A DNA stretch of 64,000 bases from an uncultured Bacteroides sp. (GTDB lineage: Bacteria > Bacteroidota > Bacteroidia > Bacteroidales > Bacteroidaceae). The translations under genes were made by a program, and so were the position numbers. The stretch spans positions 24,962-88,961 of the forward strand of contig CABMPP010000014.1 in NCBI GenBank assembly GCA_902388495.1, read 5' to 3'. Numbering within the stretch: position 1 is the stretch's first letter; every line of letters begins with the position of its first letter. The notes under the pieces are model-generated. The model was not told where the DNA came from. It did not search any database and was given only the letters and a program-made list of their open reading frames with translations. Below are positions 52,517 to 63,949 of this stretch, one piece after another.

Positions 52517-55500
52517 ATGAAGAAGTATCTATTAATGCTGTTTTGTCTGTGCGCATCCATGATTGCGCTGGCACAGCAAAAGTCGATTACCGGTGTGGTG
52601 GTCGATACCCACAATGAATCTGTAATTGGAGCTTCCATCCAAGAAAAAGGGACATCCAATGGTACTATTACGAACATTGATGGGGAATACTCCTTGAAAG
52701 TATCTCCCGGAGCAACCTTGGTCTTTAGTTATATCGGCTATAAAACGCAAGAAATCCTTGTCGGCGACAAAGCAACTATAAATGTAACGTTGGAAGAAGA
52801 TGCAGAGCAACTTGATGAAGTGGTGGTGGTTGGCTACGGTGTACAAAAGAAATCCAGTATGACGGCATCGGTAGCTTCCGTATCAACAAAAGAAATTAAT
52901 AAGTTGGTGACCTCTAATGTTACTTCCGCCTTACAAGGGCGTACTCCGGGTGTAGAAGTGTTGCAGAACGGCGGTGAGGCAGGCGGCGATGTTAGTATTC
53001 TGATACGTGGTGCCGGAACGTTCGGTTCTACCGAACCCCTTTACATTGTAGACGGTGCGGTAAGTAACAATGGAATCAACTCTTTAAATCCTAATGATAT
53101 TTCGTCTATCGAGATATTGAAAGATGGTTCGGCCGCTGCTATTTATGGTTCTCGTGCCGCCAATGGCGTGGTACTGGTCACTACCAAGAGCGGGAAAAGC
53201 GGGAAAACTGTAGTTGATATTAATGGCTCTTTTTCTTATCAGACACCTACCAAGATGCTCGACTTTATGAATGCCGAGCAATGGAGAGGCTTTGCCAATA
53301 TGGTAGCCGATAACAGTCCGGCATTCGATCGTGCTCCTCAGAATGTGAATCCTACGAATCCCAATATGAGTACGGATTGGCAAGACCTGTATTATCAGAA
53401 TGCCGCCATGTGGAACCTGAGTGCTGCCATTTCCGGTGGAGGCGAGAACTCTACCTTCAGCACAAGTATCGGATATACAAATCAGGACGGCATTATCATC
53501 CAGTCCAATTACGAAAAATATAATGCACGTGTCAATGGTACTTATAAGAAAGGACGTTTTACAATCTCGGAAAATCTCTCTTTGGCGCATACCAGCAAGC
53601 AGTCGCCTCCTGCAGGTCGTAGCATTATGTTGCCTACTCTCCCAGTGAAAGATGATTTGGGACGTTATATCTCTACGCCTCTTGCCGATGGTTATTCAAC
53701 TACCAATATGGATCTTACCAACCCCCTTGCCTCCATTTATGCAAAAGATAGTTATACAAAGAAGACCGATATTACCGGTAGCTTGAGTATTGGGTTAGAC
53801 ATCTGGAAAGGAATTAAATATAAATTAAATCTGGCAGGTAGTTACCTGAACACTCATGGATATACGCATACTCCTGCTTATGCTTCCTATTGGGATGCGG
53901 ATGGCACTCCCGACTCTCACTTCAGCCAGCCTTATACTTCTTTGTCCGAATCAAGAGGTGAGAATTTTAATTATACGATTGATAACTTATTGACATATAA
54001 TGGTTCATTCTCAGGCCATACCTTTGATGTATTGCTGGGTACCAGCTGGATGCGTGAATATTACCGTACTATGTCTATCGATTCCGGTGTAAGCGATCTA
54101 GGAGCTCCTGCTGTTACTACTTACAATGGTACGGGAACTATCGGCTCTAATGAGTTGAATTCTGCCTTACTTTCCTTCTTTGCACGTTTGAACTATGATT
54201 ACAAGAACCGATATTTATTGTCTCTCAGTATTCGTAGTGATGAATCTTCCAAGTTTGCCAAGGGTAATAGAGTAGGCTACTTTCCTTCAGTTTCAGTAGG
54301 TTGGAATGTGCATGAAGAGAAATTCTTCCAAGTACCTTGGATGTCGAAATTGAAAGTCCGTGGCAGTTACGGTGAATTGGGAGCAAATTTCATTGATCCT
54401 TATTCTTTCCTTTCATTGGCTTACGGGCCGGTTCCAACTATTTTCAATGACAAGCGTCAGTATGGCTATGTCACTCGTCTGGCTCAAACTAATCTGACTT
54501 GGGAAACAGCTGTATCTTCTAACGTTGCTGTAGAGATGGGTTTCTTGGACAATGCTCTGAATTTTACGGCAGAATACTTCATGAGACGAAACAATGATTT
54601 GCTTGCCCCGTTAGAGTCGCTTCCTTCTTCCGGTCAGACGATTATTGTCAATGATGGAGATTTGCCCTATTATAATACGGCGTCTGTAGAAAACAAAGGT
54701 TGGGAATTTACTTTAGGCTATCGCAAGGCATGGGATAAGTGGAGTGTAGATGTACAAGGCAATATTTCTTTCCTGACAAATAAAGTGCGCAAATTAGGCG
54801 AAGGAGTACAACCTATTCGTGGCAACTTGATGAGTTCTAAATTCTCCGACCGTCCTACCATTACTCAAGAAGGCTTGCCTATCGGTTCCTTCTACGGATA
54901 TAAGGTTGTAGGGATAGGTGAGGATGGCGATTTCTTGTTCCAAGGTGCCGACGGTACAGCTAAGAAGCCATCTGAGATAAATGAAAAAGACAAGCAAGTG
55001 CTCGGTAATCCGACTCCTGATTTCACATATGGTTTGAATGTGAATATCAGCTATAAGAACTGGGACCTGACAGCTTTCTTCCAAGGAACGCAAGGCAATG
55101 ATGTATTTGCTGCAGCCAAGTATCAATTCTACTTCAATTACGACAATAATAATCTGGTGGATGCCTTGAATTCATGGACACCTTCCAATAAGGACACTTC
55201 TCTGCCAATAGCAAAGACTGATAATTACAATGGCGGCAACAGCTTGCCGAGTAGTTTCTACATCGAAGACGGTTCTTATTTCCGTTGCAAGAATTTGCAG
55301 ATAGGTTATTCGTTTGACAAGAAGCTTCTGAAGAAGACCGGTTTTATAGAGTCGGCGCGTCTGTTTGCAGGTGTTCAGAATTTGTTTACTATTACAGGCT
55401 ATTCCCTGTACGACCCCGAAGTTAGTAGCAACACTCTTTTCGACAGAGGTATCGACGGGCTCTATCAGGATGCTCCGAGAGTAAATGCGAGAACTTATAA

Positions 55501-55525
55501 TTTCGGTTTCAATTTAACTTTCTAA
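52517..55525 (+). CDS. SusC-like TonB-dependent receptor
   Basis: 1002 residues. Signal peptide ends MIALAQQ (residue 20); a carboxypeptidase-D-regulatory-like domain (22-95, SITGVVVDTHNESVIGASI), the TonB-box-like EVVVVGYG near 100, the plug domain (110-225) and a C-terminal 22-strand barrel ending NFGFNLTF. It imports glycans across the outer membrane with its SusD partner. Here the substrate is probably sialic acid or a sialylated oligosaccharide, given the operon. 41 bp after nanE. Confidence 0.95.
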   Translation: MKKYLLMLFCLCASMIALAQQKSITGVVVDTHNESVIGASIQEKGTSNGTITNIDGEYSLKVSPGATLVFSYIGYKTQEILVGDKATINVTLEEDAEQLDEVVVVGYGVQKKSSMTASVASVSTKEINKLVTSNVTSALQGRTPGVEVLQNGGEAGGDVSILIRGAGTFGSTEPLYIVDGAVSNNGINSLNPNDISSIEILKDGSAAAIYGSRAANGVVLVTTKSGKSGKTVVDINGSFSYQTPTKMLDFMNAEQWRGFANMVADNSPAFDRAPQNVNPTNPNMSTDWQDLYYQNAAMWNLSAAISGGGENSTFSTSIGYTNQDGIIIQSNYEKYNARVNGTYKKGRFTISENLSLAHTSKQSPPAGRSIMLPTLPVKDDLGRYISTPLADGYSTTNMDLTNPLASIYAKDSYTKKTDITGSLSIGLDIWKGIKYKLNLAGSYLNTHGYTHTPAYASYWDADGTPDSHFSQPYTSLSESRGENFNYTIDNLLTYNGSFSGHTFDVLLGTSWMREYYRTMSIDSGVSDLGAPAVTTYNGTGTIGSNELNSALLSFFARLNYDYKNRYLLSLSIRSDESSKFAKGNRVGYFPSVSVGWNVHEEKFFQVPWMSKLKVRGSYGELGANFIDPYSFLSLAYGPVPTIFNDKRQYGYVTRLAQTNLTWETAVSSNVAVEMGFLDNALNFTAEYFMRRNNDLLAPLESLPSSGQTIIVNDGDLPYYNTASVENKGWEFTLGYRKAWDKWSVDVQGNISFLTNKVRKLGEGVQPIRGNLMSSKFSDRPTITQEGLPIGSFYGYKVVGIGEDGDFLFQGADGTAKKPSEINEKDKQVLGNPTPDFTYGLNVNISYKNWDLTAFFQGTQGNDVFAAAKYQFYFNYDNNNLVDALNSWTPSNKDTSLPIAKTDNYNGGNSLPSSFYIEDGSYFRCKNLQIGYSFDKKLLKKTGFIESARLFAGVQNLFTITGYSLYDPEVSSNTLFDRGIDGLYQDAPRVNARTYNFGFNLTF

Positions 55526-55537
55526 AATGTTACGACG

Positions 55538-57235
55538 ATGAAAAAATATAGTAAAATAGTAATGTCGGCATTGGCAATAGTAGGTTTGTCATTAAGCTCT
55601 TGCAATGATATCTTTGACGAACTTGCCATTAATCCGAATCAGCAGGACGTTAGTTCCTTCTATAATACACCCGAGAATATTAATAAAGGGGTGATGGGAA
55701 TCTATTCCTATGTGACAACTCCCCGTTCTATGGGCGTTTCTGCTACTCGTCTCATGGCTAATCGAGGTGACGAGAGTAGTGATCGCACTGACTACGGAGT
55801 GCCGGGACAATACTGCGCTTCGTTGACTTCTTCCTGGTATACCATCGTTCAACCCTACCAGTTGTTCTATACGGCAGCTTCTCAGGCTTGCCAGATGATT
55901 GAGGTGATTCCTGACGTAGAGTTCTCGAACGTGGAATTGAAGAATGCTTATTTGGGTGAGGCTTATTTCCTGAGAGCTTTCTCCCATTGGTTCTTATTCT
56001 TGAACTTCCGTAACATTCCCTTGATGGAGAACTTCCCGAAGTCTTCCAAGGATTACAAACCGCAGTCGGCTCCGGAGGCTACATGGGATTTCATCATCTC
56101 CGATCTGAAGAAAGCCAAAGAACTGTTGCCTAAGAAAGGTTTCTGGAAAGGCGATAACTTGGGACGTGTCACCAGTGCTTCGGCAACAGCTCTGCTGGGT
56201 AAGGCTTATCTCTATCGCAGTGGAATAGAAAAGTTTTATGGAAGTTCGTCAACGACCTATTATAATGAAGCAGCCGAGTGTTTTGACGAAATTATCAGAG
56301 GCGAACACGGAGACTATAAATTGATGGCGGATTATAATGATAACTTTAAGGTAGCTACCGAAAACAACGATGAGTCCATTCTTGAATTCCAATTTGTGGG
56401 TGATGCCGTCAATACAGGTTTCAATCCGGGTCTGACGGATAGTGGTGTATGGAGAGATCCGCGTGGAAATCAGCCTCCCTCATTAGTCTCTAATAATGCC
56501 CATGTCATTCACCAATGGGTGTACGACACCTTTGCAGCTTCTAAAGATGCCAATGGAAAGACCGATTCACGTATGTTCGGCACTTTGATATTCGATGATA
56601 CAGCTCCCGAAATCAATGCAAAGGAGGGTGACAAAGTACTCGTCTTCGACGGGAAACCATTCAATGATTATTATTATGCCGAAAAGGATGAAGTTGTAAC
56701 TAAAGGTTTTGCCATCGTCAGTGCCCAAGCTGGCAAATATAAGTCTGCCTGCCGCAAGAACATCGACTGGACACTTCCTTCCAAGAATCCGGGTAACAAT
56801 ATGTGGATCGGCAACCTGCGTGCCAATGGCTTGAACTACACCTATATCCGCTATGCCGATGTATTGCTGATGTATGCTGAATCTGTTATATCGGGTGGTA
56901 AGCAAGGTAAGCTGACGCCGCTGCAAGCCGTGAACGAAGTGCGTGCCCGTCCCAGTGTGAATATGCCCGCTTTGTCTTCTGTAGATATGAATGTTATTGA
57001 GCATGAGCGTATCTTGGAACTTACCCAGGAAGGACATCGCTTCTACGATCTTCTCCGTTGGGGAAAAGTAGCAGAACGCTTTGCTGAACTGGATGCTTCC
57101 GATCCTAATTTCAAACAGTATAACATTTCCGCCTATTTAGGATTCCAGAAAGGCCGTGACGAATGGATGCCTATTCCGGTTGACGAAGTGGAAGGAAATC
57201 CGTATATTACGGAGAATAATCCCGGTTGGAACTAA
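55538..57235 (+). CDS. SusD-like surface glycan-binding lipoprotein
   Basis: 565 residues. Lipobox LSLSSC near residue 22, the SusD_RagB family TPR-like fold (about 90-330, YLGEAYFLRAFSHWFLF) and the C-terminal family motif (LRWGKVAERF near 505, then EWMPIPVDEVEGNPYITENNPGW). It caps the SusC channel on the cell surface. It starts 12 bp after susC. Confidence 0.95.
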   Translation: MKKYSKIVMSALAIVGLSLSSCNDIFDELAINPNQQDVSSFYNTPENINKGVMGIYSYVTTPRSMGVSATRLMANRGDESSDRTDYGVPGQYCASLTSSWYTIVQPYQLFYTAASQACQMIEVIPDVEFSNVELKNAYLGEAYFLRAFSHWFLFLNFRNIPLMENFPKSSKDYKPQSAPEATWDFIISDLKKAKELLPKKGFWKGDNLGRVTSASATALLGKAYLYRSGIEKFYGSSSTTYYNEAAECFDEIIRGEHGDYKLMADYNDNFKVATENNDESILEFQFVGDAVNTGFNPGLTDSGVWRDPRGNQPPSLVSNNAHVIHQWVYDTFAASKDANGKTDSRMFGTLIFDDTAPEINAKEGDKVLVFDGKPFNDYYYAEKDEVVTKGFAIVSAQAGKYKSACRKNIDWTLPSKNPGNNMWIGNLRANGLNYTYIRYADVLLMYAESVISGGKQGKLTPLQAVNEVRARPSVNMPALSSVDMNVIEHERILELTQEGHRFYDLLRWGKVAERFAELDASDPNFKQYNISAYLGFQKGRDEWMPIPVDEVEGNPYITENNPGWN

Positions 57236-57245
57236 TATAATTTAG

Positions 57246-57270
57246 GGAAGAGAGCGTCTTGCTCTCTTCC
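57246..57270 (+). terminator. Intercistronic hairpin after susD
   Basis: GGAAGAGAGC / GCTCTCTTCC perfect 10-bp stem, 5-nt loop. Only a weak T tract follows, so it may cut but not end transcription; downstream genes could be expressed at lower level. Confidence 0.6.
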
Positions 57271-57302
57271 GTTTATTCAATTTATTTAATACGATAACAA
57301 TT

Positions 57303-58973
57303 ATGCGAAAGATTTTAGTAAGCTTGTTTATATTGGGGATAACTCCATTGATGTTTGCGCAAACCTTGCACAATGGCATCACGCTTCCTGAACAATGGCC
57401 GCCCCGTCGTCCTGAACCTACTGTGCGCATGGAGATGCCGGTACCCTATTTGCAGAACAAACCGGCAGTTATTCCTATAAATACAGGTCGTCAGTTGTTT
57501 GTTGACCGCTTCCTGATTGAAGAAACAAACTTGGAGAGTGTTTATCATACTCCTAACTTCTATGCCGGAAATCCGGTATTGGAGCCGGATAAGGAATGGG
57601 AAAAAACAATTCAAGGTGCCTTGTATGCTGCTCCGTTCAGTGATGGTATCTGGTACGATGACAAAGACGGAAAATATAAAATGTGGTATCTTGCCGGAGC
57701 CGGCACTATCCATAAGGAAGATAAACAGACTTTCTATACCTGCTACGCTGAGTCGGAAGACGGAAAAGTGTGGAAGAAAGTCAACCAGGATATTGTTCCG
57801 GGCACTAATATTGTAGATACTTGCAATCGTGATGCATCTACCGTCTGGCTGGATCGTGAAGAAAAAGACCCTGCCAAGCGCTGGAAGTTCTTCAACATAG
57901 AGCGTCGTCCCGGAGACCGTCGTTGGCAAGTTGTTTTGAAGTACTCGGCAGACGGCATCCATTGGAGTAGAGGTGTAGCTCAGTCGGGCGATCAAGGAGA
58001 CCGTACTACTGCTTTCTACAATCCTTTCACCAAGAAGTGGGTACTGAGTATGCGTGCCGGTACTCCGGTTTCGAGCCGCTCTCGCTATTACATTGAGAAT
58101 AGCGATCCGGAAATGTTGGTCAGTCTGGCGCATCGCACGCGTAAGGACGCTGATGATAAAAATATCGTCTTTTGGTTTGCTCCTGATGACAAAGAACTCC
58201 GTCATGAGAAATATCCGGAAGTGGAACCGGGTATCTATAACTTCGATGCCATTCCTTACGAGAGTATCATGCTGGGGCTCTACTCTGCATGGGCAGGACC
58301 GGAGAATCGTGTTTGCGAACGCGACGGCATCCAGAAGCGCAATGTTGTTTCCTTAGGCTACAGCCGTGATGGATTTCATTTCTCTCGCCCCACGCACCAA
58401 CCTTTTATGAATGTCAACGAATCGGAAGGCGCGTGGAATTGGGGAAATATGCAATCCATTAATGGTACGCCTCTGATTGTCGGTGACTCTCTTTATTTCT
58501 ATTCCAGCGGCCGTCGGTTAAGTAAGATAATGTGGGACAGCCACACTTCTACCGGACTTGCCACGTTGCGTCGCGACGGGTTTGTATCCATGCATGCCGG
58601 TAAAACGGAAGGATATCTGACGACAGAGAAGTTGTCTTTTGATGGAAAGTATATGTTTGTGAATGCGGATGTACGCACTAAGAAGAGTGCATTGTCTGTA
58701 GAAGTTTTAGATGCAGACGGTAATCCGGTTCCGGGATTTACGAAGAAAGAATGCATTGCATTGAAACGGGCAAACAGTACCAAGCAGATGATAACCTGGA
58801 AAGATAAGAAAGACTTGTCAGAACTGACGGGTAAGAATGTCCGTTTCAAATTTTATCTGACTGATGGTGACTTGTATGCGTTTTGGGTTTCTCCTTGGGA
58901 AAGCGGAGAAAGTCGCGGCTATACTTCGGGAGGAGGACCGGGACTTAATCCTATAGGTATAGACAGACGATAA
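57303..58973 (+). CDS. Exported beta-propeller protein, probable glycoside hydrolase, family not identified
   Basis: 556 residues. Signal peptide ends LMFAQ (residue 19), no lipobox. The body has blades with repeated DG-x-x-W motifs: YAESEDGKVWKKV near 143, KYSADGIHWSRG near 220, GYSRDGFHFSRP near 353, the pattern of five-bladed GH43/GH32-type and some sialidase-like proteins. Asp/Glu-rich clusters (VDRFLIEETNL, CNRDASTVWLDREE) could be catalytic. A C-terminal beta domain (about 430-556) follows. Its place in the nan operon suggests release of sialic acid or cleavage of its derivatives. True Asp-boxes (SxDxGxTW) are not seen, so GH33 is not supported. Confidence 0.7.
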   Translation: MRKILVSLFILGITPLMFAQTLHNGITLPEQWPPRRPEPTVRMEMPVPYLQNKPAVIPINTGRQLFVDRFLIEETNLESVYHTPNFYAGNPVLEPDKEWEKTIQGALYAAPFSDGIWYDDKDGKYKMWYLAGAGTIHKEDKQTFYTCYAESEDGKVWKKVNQDIVPGTNIVDTCNRDASTVWLDREEKDPAKRWKFFNIERRPGDRRWQVVLKYSADGIHWSRGVAQSGDQGDRTTAFYNPFTKKWVLSMRAGTPVSSRSRYYIENSDPEMLVSLAHRTRKDADDKNIVFWFAPDDKELRHEKYPEVEPGIYNFDAIPYESIMLGLYSAWAGPENRVCERDGIQKRNVVSLGYSRDGFHFSRPTHQPFMNVNESEGAWNWGNMQSINGTPLIVGDSLYFYSSGRRLSKIMWDSHTSTGLATLRRDGFVSMHAGKTEGYLTTEKLSFDGKYMFVNADVRTKKSALSVEVLDADGNPVPGFTKKECIALKRANSTKQMITWKDKKDLSELTGKNVRFKFYLTDGDLYAFWVSPWESGESRGYTSGGGPGLNPIGIDRR

Positions 58974-58979
58974 ACACAT

Positions 58980-59016
58980 ATCCCGGTTGACCTGAAAGGG
59001 TTAATCGGGATTTTTC
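58980..59016 (+). terminator. Intrinsic terminator after the propeller gene
   Basis: ATCCCGGTTGACC pairs with GGGTTAATCGGGAT (two wobble pairs), then TTTTT. Confidence 0.75.
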
Positions 59017-59046
59017 TTGATTGCTATAGATATCTATTTTATAATT

Positions 59047-59814
59047 ATGGAAACAATTAATAAAGAATTTGATTTGTCCGTATCATCCTACGGCAAAGTG
59101 AGAAACCTGGAATACGATTTGGTGGTGCTTCCGTGGGGAGCTACGGAACCCCATAATCTGCATCTGCCTTACCTTACAGACTGCATACTGTCTCATGATG
59201 TGGCGGTAGATGCCGCAGTGCGTGCTTGGGAGCGTCACGGTGTGCGTTGCATGGTAATGCCTGCAGTAGCTATGGGGTCGCAAAATCCCGGACAGCGGGA
59301 GTTGAGCTTCTGCGTACATACCCGCTATGAAACCCAGAAAGCAATATTAACCGATATGGTGGCTTCTCTCTATGCTCAAGGCATGCGTCGAATGGTTATC
59401 GTTAACGGTCATGGAGGCAACTGTTTTAAAAATATGATTCGTGATTTGTCGGTAGATTATCCTGACTTTCTGATTGCCGTTAGCGAATGGTTTGCCGTGC
59501 TTCCTGCCAAAGAATACTTCGATGCTCCGGGAGACCATGCCGACGAACTGGAAACGTCGGTCATGATGCATTATCATCCCGAGTTGGTCAATCTCGATGA
59601 GGCAGGAGAGGGGAGTTACAAGCCGTTTGCCGCGAAGTCTTTATGCGAAAAGGTTGCTTGGATTCCACGTAATTGGCAGAAGGTGACTGAAGATACCGGC
59701 ATCGGGAACCCGAAACTTGCCACAGCCGAAAAGGGATGTCGCTTTGCTACTGCCGTAGCCGACAAGTATGCCGATTTGTTTGCTGAATTAGTGCAGGGAG
59801 CTATCTACTCATAA
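59047..59814 (+). CDS. Creatininase-family amidohydrolase
   Basis: 255 residues from ATG 59047 (an upstream non-ATG frame extension to 59017 is rejected). Metal-binding motifs: LPWGATEPHNLHLPYLTD near 28-45 (Glu, His, Asp), NGHGGN near 118-123 (His), and DHADELETSVMMHY near 164-177 (His, Glu). Creatininase-fold enzymes hydrolyse cyclic or linear amides and include the FAPy deformylase. No signal peptide, so cytosolic. Last gene of the nan locus but after a hairpin, so expression may be separate. Substrate unknown; an amide in a modified sialic acid is a guess. Confidence 0.82.
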   Translation: METINKEFDLSVSSYGKVRNLEYDLVVLPWGATEPHNLHLPYLTDCILSHDVAVDAAVRAWERHGVRCMVMPAVAMGSQNPGQRELSFCVHTRYETQKAILTDMVASLYAQGMRRMVIVNGHGGNCFKNMIRDLSVDYPDFLIAVSEWFAVLPAKEYFDAPGDHADELETSVMMHYHPELVNLDEAGEGSYKPFAAKSLCEKVAWIPRNWQKVTEDTGIGNPKLATAEKGCRFATAVADKYADLFAELVQGAIYS

Positions 59815-59936
59815 TTCGCAGCGAGCAAGTGCATGTCTTTGTCGGCTTCGTCCCATGCGTTGCATGTGCAAATGCCTAATGTTTCTTCTGTTGATCCTTA
59901 ATGTTTCTTTTATTACCTCCCTATGTTTGCCAATTG

Positions 59937-60024
59937 TTCACGACTGTGAGTAATTTGCTTCACAGCCGTAAACCAATTGCCTCACGGCTGTGAATAACTT
60001 GCTTCACGGCCGTGAACAGCTGAT
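59937..60024. repeat. Four tandem 22-bp palindromic repeats
   Basis: Units start at 59937, 59959, 59981 and 60003, each exactly 22 bp with core TTCACGGCCGTGAA and end ATTTGC/ACTTGC. The last unit holds the perfect palindrome TTCACGGCCGTGAA. It lies in the gap between the nan locus and dnaJ. The rest of 59815-60294 holds only the palindrome at 60152-60198; no gene seen. Confidence 0.85.
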
Positions 60025-60151
60025 AAACATAAGGACTAAATGGAACATACCCCTTTACTTTATGAATAAAGCCCCTTCTTCTTTCATACAGAATACAGGG
60101 CTTTCAACGAATAAGCACAGGGTAATCGAGTGATTTCGATAAGCTCGTAAT

Positions 60152-60198
60152 AACACAAAAATGGTGGAAGCAAATTTTGCTTCCACCATTTTTGTGTT
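60152..60198. terminator. Perfect 23-bp inverted repeat between creatininase and dnaJ
   Basis: Arms 60152-60174 and 60176-60198 are fully complementary around one base. A/T-rich flanks give T-runs on both strands, so it may stop both converging units. GGAAGCAA elements recur nearby at 60199-60206 (inverted) and near 60258. Confidence 0.8.
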
Positions 60199-60294
60199 GC
60201 TTCCACTGCACCTCTAATGCCGATGAATAAGGAGTTATAGAGAGTATGTGGCAGTATGGAAGCAAATTGATAGAAAACTTCTCTTAGAGGAATT

Positions 60295-61479
60295 TTAGTC
60301 AAATAAACTCTTGAACTTCTTAAATATCTTCTCTTTTATCGACGTATTCGGCTTGAAGTTATCCGAACCCTCCATCTCTTCCAAAGCCTTCTTCTCATCT
60401 TTGCTCAAAGTTTCCGGCACGTATACGCTGATATTCACCAGCAAGTCTCCCGTGCCATACCCGTTTACACTTGGCAAACCTTTGCCACGCAGACGAAGCA
60501 CTTTGCCAGGCTGTGTGCCCGACTCAATTTTTACTTTTACTTTGCCGTCGATGGTTGGGATTTCTACTGCACCACCTAAGGCAGCTGTCGGGAAGCTGAG
60601 AAGCAAGTTGTAGATCAGGTCGTTTTCGTCGCGAATCAGTTCTTTATCCTGCTCTTCCTCTACAAGGATTAAAAGATCACCCGGCACGCCGTTGTGCTTG
60701 CCGGCATTACCTTTTCCGCCCATGGAGAGCTGCATGCCTTCTGCAACACCTTTCGGTATTTGTACAGTTACTACTTCTTCTCCGTAGACGATGCCTTCTC
60801 CGGCGCACTCCTTACACTTATTCTTGATGATTTTCCCTTCACCGTTACATGTCGGACAAGTGGCACGCGTCTGCATGGTGCCAAGAATAGTCTGCTGGTT
60901 GCGGATCACTGTACCGCTGCCTTTACATGTCGGACAAGTCTCTGCACCACCGTCTCCTTCTGCACCCGTGCCGTGGCAGTGGGTACATGGAACGTATTTC
61001 TTCAGTTTGAATTTCTTTTCTACGCCGGTAGATATCTCTTTCAGGTTCAGTTTCACCTTGACACGCAGGTCCGAACCGCGATAACGGCGCTGCTGCGAAG
61101 AATTACCTCCTCCGCCGAAGCCGCCAAAACCACTGAATCCTCCGCCGAAGCCACCACTGTGCCCGCCAAAGATATCACCGAACATGGAGAAGATATCATC
61201 CATAGACATACCTCCGCCGAAACCACCGAACGGACCTCCGTTGCCGGCAGCTCCACCCAGTCCGGCATGACCGAATTGGTCGTAGCGGGCGCGCTTATCC
61301 TGATTGCTTAGTACGTCGTATGCCTCTGCCGCTTCTTTGAATTTCTCTTCGGCTACTTTATCACCCGGATTCTTGTCCGGGTGATATTGGATGGCCTTTT
61401 TGCGGTAGGCTTTCTTTATTTCTTCCAGCGTTGCTGTCTTTTCAACTTCTAATACTTCGTAGTAATCTCTTTTTTCCAT
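60295..61479 (-). CDS. dnaJ: Chaperone DnaJ
   Basis: 394 residues. J domain (1-70, HPD in [10 protein letters not shown] near 33), Gly/Phe-rich region (about 75-130), four CxxCxGxG zinc motifs (about 160-230: [32 protein letters not shown]), then C-terminal substrate-binding domains. It delivers substrates to DnaK and stimulates ATP hydrolysis. It is downstream of grpE with an 11-bp gap on the minus strand. Confidence 0.97.
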   Translation of the reverse strand: MEKRDYYEVLEVEKTATLEEIKKAYRKKAIQYHPDKNPGDKVAEEKFKEAAEAYDVLSNQDKRARYDQFGHAGLGGAAGNGGPFGGFGGGMSMDDIFSMFGDIFGGHSGGFGGGFSGFGGFGGGGNSSQQRRYRGSDLRVKVKLNLKEISTGVEKKFKLKKYVPCTHCHGTGAEGDGGAETCPTCKGSGTVIRNQQTILGTMQTRATCPTCNGEGKIIKNKCKECAGEGIVYGEEVVTVQIPKGVAEGMQLSMGGKGNAGKHNGVPGDLLILVEEEQDKELIRDENDLIYNLLLSFPTAALGGAVEIPTIDGKVKVKIESGTQPGKVLRLRGKGLPSVNGYGTGDLLVNISVYVPETLSKDEKKALEEMEGSDNFKPNTSIKEKIFKKFKSLFD

Positions 61480-61490
61480 ACAGTTTTATG

Positions 61491-62087
61491 TTATTCTCCG
61501 ACTACCACTTTGGCATGACGGATCACTTTGTCGTTTAGCGTGTAACCGGTTTGTACGCAGTCCAGAATTTTGCCTTTCAGTGCTTCGTCAGGTGCCGGAA
61601 TTACGGCGATGGCTTCGTGGTAGTCTGTGTCAAGCGGTTGCTCTTTGGTTTCTATAACTTTTACTCCGTTCTGTCCCAATACAGACATGAACTTGTTGTA
61701 GATAAGTTCTACGCCCTCTTTTACGGCGGCTACATCAGTCGCTGTTTCCATATTTTTAAGGGCACGTTCAAAGTCATCCACAATGGGGAGGATGCTGCTG
61801 ATGCTCTTTTCGCCACCATTCAGGATAAGTTCTGCTTTCTCCTTCATGGTACGTTTGCGATAATTGTCAAACTCGGCAGACAGACGCAGATATTTGTCTT
61901 TCTGCTCTTCAAGCTGTTCATTGGCTTTCTCCAACTCTTGTGCCAGCTTTTCCTCTTCTGTCAAAGGAGCCTCACTTTCCTGAGAAGCTTCTTTTCCTGC
62001 TTCTGCAACTTCTTCGTCACATTCGTTAGGAGTGGTCTGATCTTTCAGTTCCTCTTCCTGGTTGTTTTCTTTTTCTTTCGGATTCAT
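61491..62087 (-). CDS. grpE: Nucleotide exchange factor GrpE
   Basis: 198 residues from the ATG at 62085-62087 (MNPKEKEN); a further ATG at 62127-62129 adds 14 residues. An acidic, Glu-rich N-terminus (1-60) is followed by a coiled coil and then the GrpE head (RLSAEFDNYRKRTMKEKAEL near 85-104; IRHAKVVVG at the end). It releases ADP from DnaK. Promoter -7 box at 62208-62215 on this strand. Confidence 0.96.
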   Translation of the reverse strand: MNPKEKENNQEEELKDQTTPNECDEEVAEAGKEASQESEAPLTEEEKLAQELEKANEQLEEQKDKYLRLSAEFDNYRKRTMKEKAELILNGGEKSISSILPIVDDFERALKNMETATDVAAVKEGVELIYNKFMSVLGQNGVKVIETKEQPLDTDYHEAIAVIPAPDEALKGKILDCVQTGYTLNDKVIRHAKVVVGE

Positions 62088-62146
62088 ATTGTTATGCTTA
62101 TTGTTCTTGTAAAATGATTTTGCTTTCATTGCGGTTAAGGGTTTAA

Positions 62147-63949
<1,803 letters not shown>

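Noticed and set aside
57315..58205. A 296-codon open frame antisense to the propeller gene
   Set aside because: It mirrors codon usage of the sense gene, has no recognisable domain, and the sense frame has a signal peptide and operon context.
57303..58973. Propeller gene as a GH33 sialidase
   Set aside because: No SxDxGxTW Asp-boxes or FRIP-type motif; only looser DG-x-x-W blade motifs are visible.
59937..60024. Tandem repeats considered as a CRISPR array
   Set aside because: Units are directly adjacent with fixed 22-bp period and no unique spacers; no cas genes nearby. The same applies to 7173-7244 and 40462-40540.
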